A stretch of 11,451 nt of DNA from Pseudomonadota bacterium (lineage in GTDB: Bacteria; Pseudomonadota; Alphaproteobacteria; Sphingomonadales; SMXR01): positions 1 through 11,451 of the forward strand of contig JADFFP010000012.1 in assembly GCA_022568115.1 (NCBI GenBank), in the 5' to 3' direction. Made by a program: the position numbers and the translations under genes. Positions 7,835 to 11,451 of this stretch are shown in pieces. The notes beneath the pieces are model-generated. The model ran no database searches. It was not told where the DNA came from and worked only from the letters and a program-made list of their open reading frames with translations. Position 1 is the stretch's first letter. Every line of letters starts with the position of its first letter.

Positions 7835-8977
7835 TTATTTTTCGCCCAGCATGCGGGCCCGCCTAAAGGCCCGCTCGGACACCTCGCCATAGAAGCTTTG
7901 CCGCTCAAGACTGGCTTTGAAGCTGTTATAAACCCGGCCGGTGAGGTCGTCCTCGGCGGCGGTTTCCTCCAGGACCTGGCGGGAAATTTTAAGCATCTCA
8001 CGCAAAATATCATCGCTAAAGCGTCTCAGCTTGACGCCATGCTTACCCACCAGAAGATCAAGCGCGCGGGCGTTCATGGCGTTAAACTCGGCCCACATGT
8101 AGCTGTTTTCCGATTCCGCGGCAGTGCGGATAACGGCCTGCTCCCATTCATCCATATCGTTCCACAGGTCGAGATTCAGCCCCAGGCTTAAAACCGTGCC
8201 CGGTTCGTGGATGCCGGGGAAATAATAATAGCTGGCGATGGTGTGAAACCCGAACGCCATGTCATTCCACGGGCCGATCCATTCCGCGGCGTCGATATTG
8301 CCCTGGCTGAGAGCCAGGAAAATCTCGCCGCCCGGTTTGGTCACCGGGATCGCGCCCAGGCGCCGGAACACCTCACCGCCCAGCCCGGGAATGCGAATCC
8401 GCAAGCCCTGCAAGTCCTCCAGGGTATTAATTTCCTTCCGGAACCAGCCGCCCGCCTGGCAGCCGGAGTTGCCGCACATCATCGGCTTGATATTGAAGCG
8501 CCCGGACAGTTCGTCCCACAGCTGCTGCCCGCCGTCATGGTGGATCCAGGCATTGATCTCGGTGGCCGTCATGCCGAACGGGACCGCCGCGAAAAAATTA
8601 AAAGCCCTGGATCTGCCCTGCCAGTAGTATTCGGCCCCGTGGTACATGTCCGCCTTGCCGCCAGAGACCGCATCAAAAGCGCTGAGCGCCGGCACCAGCT
8701 CACCGGCGGCATAAACATGGATATTGATGGCCCGCTCGCTCAGCTCTCCGACCCGCCGGGCGAAACGCTCAGCCCCGGTGCCGATGCCGGGGAAGTTCTT
8801 GGGCCAGGTCGTGACCATCTTGAGGTTACGTTGTTGTTTCGGAACGGGTCCATCGCCCGAGGCCGGTTCACTGCCCTGGCCACAGCCAGCCAGCAGCGCC
8901 GCCGCGCCCATCCCCGCGGCCTTGAGGATGGTGCGGCGGCCAACCGGATGGCCCTGTTTGTTTTTTTTCTTAAGCAT
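7835..8977 (-). CDS. dctP: TRAP transporter substrate-binding protein, TakP-like; predicted Tat lipoprotein
   Basis: Extracytoplasmic solute receptor that captures the ligand and hands it to DctQM. It has 380 residues. The leader has a twin-arginine motif GRRTILK (13-19), a hydrophobic stretch (20-31) and a lipobox LAGC with Cys32, implying Tat export followed by lipid anchoring. Gly at +2 gives no inner-membrane retention signal. The mature part carries features of the TakP-like subfamily (2-oxoacid or pyruvate binders, also filed as mannitol/chloroaromatic type). These include GNSGCQAGGWFRKEI, LRIRIPGLGGEVFRRLGA, GGEIFLALSQGNIDAAEW and the ligand-site AEWIGP. The substrate is inferred as a small 2-oxo or hydroxy acid; this cannot be proved here. 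A good ribosome site, AGGGA (8983-8987), lies five bases before the ATG. Bpt ends 14 bases upstream. Confidence 0.93.
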   Translation of the reverse strand: MLKKKNKQGHPVGRRTILKAAGMGAAALLAGCGQGSEPASGDGPVPKQQRNLKMVTTWPKNFPGIGTGAERFARRVGELSERAINIHVYAAGELVPALSAFDAVSGGKADMYHGAEYYWQGRSRAFNFFAAVPFGMTATEINAWIHHDGGQQLWDELSGRFNIKPMMCGNSGCQAGGWFRKEINTLEDLQGLRIRIPGLGGEVFRRLGAIPVTKPGGEIFLALSQGNIDAAEWIGPWNDMAFGFHTIASYYYFPGIHEPGTVLSLGLNLDLWNDMDEWEQAVIRTAAESENSYMWAEFNAMNARALDLLVGKHGVKLRRFSDDILREMLKISRQVLEETAAEDDLTGRVYNSFKASLERQSFYGEVSERAFRRARMLGEK

Positions 8978-8991
8978 GGATTTCCCTGAAT

Positions 8992-9738
8992 TCAGTGTTT
9001 TGGAAAATTGACCCAGTCATCATCGCTCAAAAATTCCAGCGGCTGGAAACGGGCCTTGTAAGCCATGGTTTTGCTGTCCTTGACCCAATAGCCAAGGTAA
9101 AGGTAGCTAAGCCCGGCGGCCCGGGCTTTTTGAATGTGGTCGAGGATAATAAACGTGCCCAGTCCGGAAGCGGCCCGGTCAGTTTTGAAAAAACTGTAAA
9201 CCAGCGACAGGCCATCCGACATGATATCGGTCAGGGCGACCCCGGCCAGGCTGCCGCTCCGGTGTTTGGCGCCCTCTGGCCCCATCTCCCGGTATTCGAT
9301 CAGGCGGGTCATGACCGGGCTGCTCTCGACCATTTCCGAAAATTCAAATTCATCCATTTCGGCCATGTCCCCGCCGGCATGGCGGGCCGTAAGATAAGAT
9401 TTCAACAAATTAAACTGCTCAAAACTGGCATAAGGGACCTGGTCTTCCACGGCCAGATGGTGGAATTTTCTTACCGTTCGCGCCATTGTTTTGCTGGGCT
9501 TAAAATCCTGGACCCGGACGCGCACGGAAATGCATTTTTTGCAATCCTCGCAGGCCGGGCGGTAAACGATATTCTGGGACCTTCTAAATCCCATGTGGCT
9601 GAGTGCTTCATGGCGCCTGGCCGGGTCGGGCCCGGACAGGGCGGTAAAGACCTTGCGCTCCATTTTACCCTTCAGGTAAGGGCAAGGGGTTGGGGCGGTG
9701 ATATAGAATTTTGGAAGTTTCAGACTTTGATCGTTCAT
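8992..9738 (-). CDS. bpt: Aspartate/glutamate leucyltransferase (N-end rule)
   Basis: Aminoacyl-tRNA-protein transferase that adds Leu from Leu-tRNA to proteins beginning with Asp or Glu, marking them for ClpS-ClpAP degradation. It acts in the cytoplasm. The 248-residue protein has the family's N-terminal block PTPCPYLKGKMERKVFTAL, then the YRPACEDCKKCISVRV cysteine cluster at about residues 59-74. The C-terminal acyltransferase fold contains YSFFKTDRAASGLGTFIILD and YLYLGYWVKDSKTMAYKARF. Length is standard (about 240-260). It sits between an SLC13-type permease (22-base gap) and the TRAP operon (14-base gap), all in one direction. No clear ribosome site is seen: GGGG is 12-13 bases from the ATG and a 12-bp AT palindrome lies between. 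Confidence 0.94.
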   Translation of the reverse strand: MNDQSLKLPKFYITAPTPCPYLKGKMERKVFTALSGPDPARRHEALSHMGFRRSQNIVYRPACEDCKKCISVRVRVQDFKPSKTMARTVRKFHHLAVEDQVPYASFEQFNLLKSYLTARHAGGDMAEMDEFEFSEMVESSPVMTRLIEYREMGPEGAKHRSGSLAGVALTDIMSDGLSLVYSFFKTDRAASGLGTFIILDHIQKARAAGLSYLYLGYWVKDSKTMAYKARFQPLEFLSDDDWVNFPKH

Positions 9739-9750
9739 GTTTTATAAAAC
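9739..9750. repeat. 12-bp palindrome before bpt
   Basis: GTTTTATAAAAC is a perfect palindrome directly against the bpt ATG. It contains TATAAA on both strands. As a -10 box for bpt it would sit too close to the start codon, so a role as operator or as mRNA-start context is only speculative. Confidence 0.3.
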
Positions 9751-9760
9751 CCCATGCCGT

Positions 9761-11451
9761 TTAAACCAGATTATAATACCAGGAAGCGAACACTGTAAAC
9801 GTCCCCCACATAAGAAAAATCAGGAGTGTCCCGACCCGGGCGAAATCGCTGAAACGGTAATGGCCCGTCGCCATCACCAGCAAATTTGTCTGATAACCTA
9901 TCGGCGAGGCGAAAGAACAATTCGCCGCCAGCACCACCGCAATGACGAAGATCTTGGGATCCGCCCCGACCCCGGCCGCCAGCGATATGGCGATCGGGGT
10001 AAACAGCACCGCGGTGGCGTTGTTGGAAAGAACATTGGTGATGATGGCGACCAGCAGGAAAAACGCCGACAGGGTGACCAGCGCGCCTCGCCCCTCGGTC
10101 AGGATGACCAGCTGGTGGGCCAGGAATTCCGCCCCGCCGGTGGCTGAAAGGGCCGCCCCCATTGCCAGCGCCGCACCAATCAGCAGGACAATCCTGCGGT
10201 CCACCGCGCGCCCGGCCTGGCGTATGTTCAAACAGCCCCCGCCAATCATGAAGGAAACTCCAATCAGGGCGGCCACCACAATCGGCACCGCCCCGAGCGC
10301 CGCCAGCGCCACCACCCCGGTGAAAATGCCAATCGCCATTTTGGAATGATGGGCCAGCGGCAAATCCTCGGTCGACCATTCCAGCAGCACCACGTCCTTG
10401 TTGGCTCTCAAGGCCATGATGTCATCGGGCAGACCCATGATCAGCAACACGTCTCCGGATTCCAGCCGGGTGCTGTGGAGGTCCGCTCTCAGCATGCGTG
10501 AGCGCCGCTGGATGCCGAGGACGATGCAATTTGTCAGGTTGTGAAACCCGGCCTGCTTCAAGGTTCGCCCGAACATTTTTGATGCCGGCGCAATCATCGC
10601 CTCCGCCAGCATCTGCCCGGCCCGGGCGGTTCCGGGCGCCTCGGCCCTCTCAGCCGGGCTTTCTTCGACAATGCCACGCAACAATTCGGGCGATTTCTTC
10701 AAGACGCTGGTCAGGGCCTTGCGGGTTCCGGCAATCACCAGGATATCGCCCGGCTTCAGGGTGATATCCTCGTACGGGGGCAGGTATGAGGTTTCACCCC
10801 GCTGGACCATGCGGATGGTCAGGTCTTTTAAATCGGGAAACATCCCGGCCCGGGTTTTCATCCCGGCCAGGAAACCGCCCGGCATCACCTCGGCCTGGAC
10901 CAGAAACTGTTTGCCGCCCTCGAGGATATAGCTTCCGGCCAGGCTGGAGCGGTCTTTCAGCAGCCGTGGGGCGGCGAAAATGATGTAGATAAAACCAACC
11001 CCGGCCAGTACCGCCCCGGGAACGGTAAAATCAAAAAATCCCAAACCGGTGCCGGTGGCGCTCTCGAGAGCGCCCGAGACCAGCGCCTCGGCGTTCTCGG
11101 CCATCGAGCGATCGGACACGCGATCGATCCGCGCCGGGTCGATTCCGCCGAGTCGCAAGTCGTGCTGAAGGCACAACCACGGGGTGGGCACCTCGCTGAC
11201 GGCGCCTATCTTCATATTCAAGAGGTCTTCGAGCCGGAATTCCGGCCGGGGCTCGCGCCCGACCAGGAAGAACGGATCGCGCGCCACCACCTCGCAGAAG
11301 ATCACGAGGCCGCAATCCGGGTCGCGGTCGTAGGCGCGCATCACCCGCATGGGCCCGCCCCAGGTCACTTCCCCCTCGCCGGCGAGAAGGGCGTTCGGCG
11401 TCTCCGCCGGGTCGGGGGAAGCCGTGAGGTTCACCTCCACCCCCTCCGCCG
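9761..11451 (-). CDS. Chimeric ORF: ABC substrate-binding protein fragment fused to N-truncated SLC13/DASS permease with RCK_C domains
   Basis: One continuous frame runs to the window's right edge and beyond; the GTG at 11440 is internal, since AEGVEVNL reads through it. Residues 1-122 (numbered from that GTG) are the N-terminal lobe of an NMT1/THI5-like ABC binding protein. From residue about 127 (ATGTGLGFFDFTVPG) the sequence is an SLC13/DASS sodium-anion symporter. It has a membrane helix at 138-158, two RCK_C (TrkA_C) regulatory domains at about 172-248 and 275-360, and a C-terminal membrane half at about 365-559. The second SNT-type signature is present (SNNATAVLFTPIA, then FASPIGYQTNLLVMATGHYRF). 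The first membrane half with its matching signature is absent, so this product could hardly transport. The authentic gene is presumably a sulfate- or dicarboxylate-type permease upstream of bpt. Either the right 380 bases belong elsewhere or a real deletion/fusion occurred. Confidence 0.85.
   Translation of the reverse strand, partial: AEGVEVNLTASPDPAETPNALLAGEGEVTWGGPMRVMRAYDRDPDCGLVIFCEVVARDPFFLVGREPRPEFRLEDLLNMKIGAVSEVPTPWLCLQHDLRLGGIDPARIDRVSDRSMAENAEALVSGALESATGTGLGFFDFTVPGAVLAGVGFIYIIFAAPRLLKDRSSLAGSYILEGGKQFLVQAEVMPGGFLAGMKTRAGMFPDLKDLTIRMVQRGETSYLPPYEDITLKPGDILVIAGTRKALTSVLKKSPELLRGIVEESPAERAEAPGTARAGQMLAEAMIAPASKMFGRTLKQAGFHNLTNCIVLGIQRRSRMLRADLHSTRLESGDVLLIMGLPDDIMALRANKDVVLLEWSTEDLPLAHHSKMAIGIFTGVVALAALGAVPIVVAALIGVSFMIGGGCLNIRQAGRAVDRRIVLLIGAALAMGAALSATGGAEFLAHQLVILTEGRGALVTLSAFFLLVAIITNVLSNNATAVLFTPIAISLAAGVGADPKIFVIAVVLAANCSFASPIGYQTNLLVMATGHYRFSDFARVGTLLIFLMWGTFTVFASWYYNLV
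11057..11074. repeat. Perfect 18-bp palindrome at the fusion point
   Basis: GGCGCTCTCGAGAGCGCC is fully self-complementary. It encodes residues 123-128 (GALESA) of the chimeric ORF, exactly where binding-protein sequence gives way to SLC13 sequence. Its position makes it the likely join site, by microhomology or template switching. Confidence 0.9.
11063..11451 (-). other. N-terminal fragment of an NMT1/THI5-like ABC transporter substrate-binding protein
   Basis: This segment encodes AEGVEVNLTASPDPAETP, then EGEVTWGGPMRVMRAYD, FCEVVARDPFFLVGREPRP and VGTVSEVPTPWLCLQHDL-like sequence (here IGAVSEVPTPWLCLQHDLR). These stretches are typical of SsuA/THI5-type periplasmic or lipid-anchored binding proteins. 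The ligand is unknown. The true start lies beyond the window. Normally SMAENAEALVSGAL would continue into the second lobe; instead the frame enters the SLC13 permease. GC in 11101-11400 is about 68% by hand count, against about 62% in 10441-10740. Confidence 0.8.

Noticed and set aside
8995..9747. 250-residue open frame on the plus strand opposite bpt
   Set aside because: Nearly full-length antisense shadow; the minus strand encodes a clear leucyltransferase with conserved blocks.
9739..9750. TATAAA in the palindrome as a bpt promoter
   Set aside because: It ends two bases before the ATG, so transcription would start inside the coding region; no -35 box was found.
11438..11440. GTG at 11440 as the start of the rightmost gene
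   Set aside because: The frame remains open to the edge and the residues before it (AEG) continue the binding-protein family pattern, so it is internal.

Overview
The window looks like a piece of an alphaproteobacterial chromosome, probably a metagenomic contig. The lepB-rnc-era-recO-parC order is typical of Alphaproteobacteria. So are the RNase III signature with Arg after the catalytic Asp (FLGDR) and the style of the ParC and RecO proteins. GC is roughly 60%. I cannot name a genus. Both ends cut through genes.

Left half (1-5342, plus strand): a housekeeping block. lepB (5' end outside the window), rnc and era overlap by ATGA junctions, recO follows era after 3 bases, and parC follows recO after a 50-base AT-rich gap. 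These genes cover protein export, double-stranded RNA processing, 30S ribosome maturation, recombination repair and chromosome decatenation.

Middle (5343-5756): a gene-free stretch of about 410 bases between two convergent genes. It is filled with inverted and direct repeats: an inverted repeat over the parC stop codon, two simple hairpins, a nested CCCTCTCCC/GGGAGAGGG palindromic element, and a two-hairpin element bounded by TGTCA/TGACA. They resemble dispersed intergenic palindromes.

Right half (5757-11451, minus strand, read right to left): an SLC13/DASS-type permease with two RCK_C domains, then bpt (N-end-rule leucyltransferase), then a complete TRAP transporter, dctP-dctQ-dctM, of the TakP (2-oxoacid) type. 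Gaps between these genes are 22, 14, 5 and 3 bases, so they could form one transcription unit. The TRAP binding protein carries an unusual combined Tat-plus-lipobox leader.

The most notable anomaly is at the right end. The last ORF joins, in frame, the N-terminal part of an NMT1/THI5-like ABC substrate-binding protein to an SLC13 permease that has lost its N-terminal membrane segments. The join falls inside a perfect 18-bp palindrome (11057-11074), and GC rises beyond it. This is either a chimeric join from assembly or amplification, or a real rearrangement. I favour an artefact but cannot decide from sequence alone. I found no convincing new biological system otherwise; no tRNA, rRNA, CRISPR, IS element or phage gene is visible.
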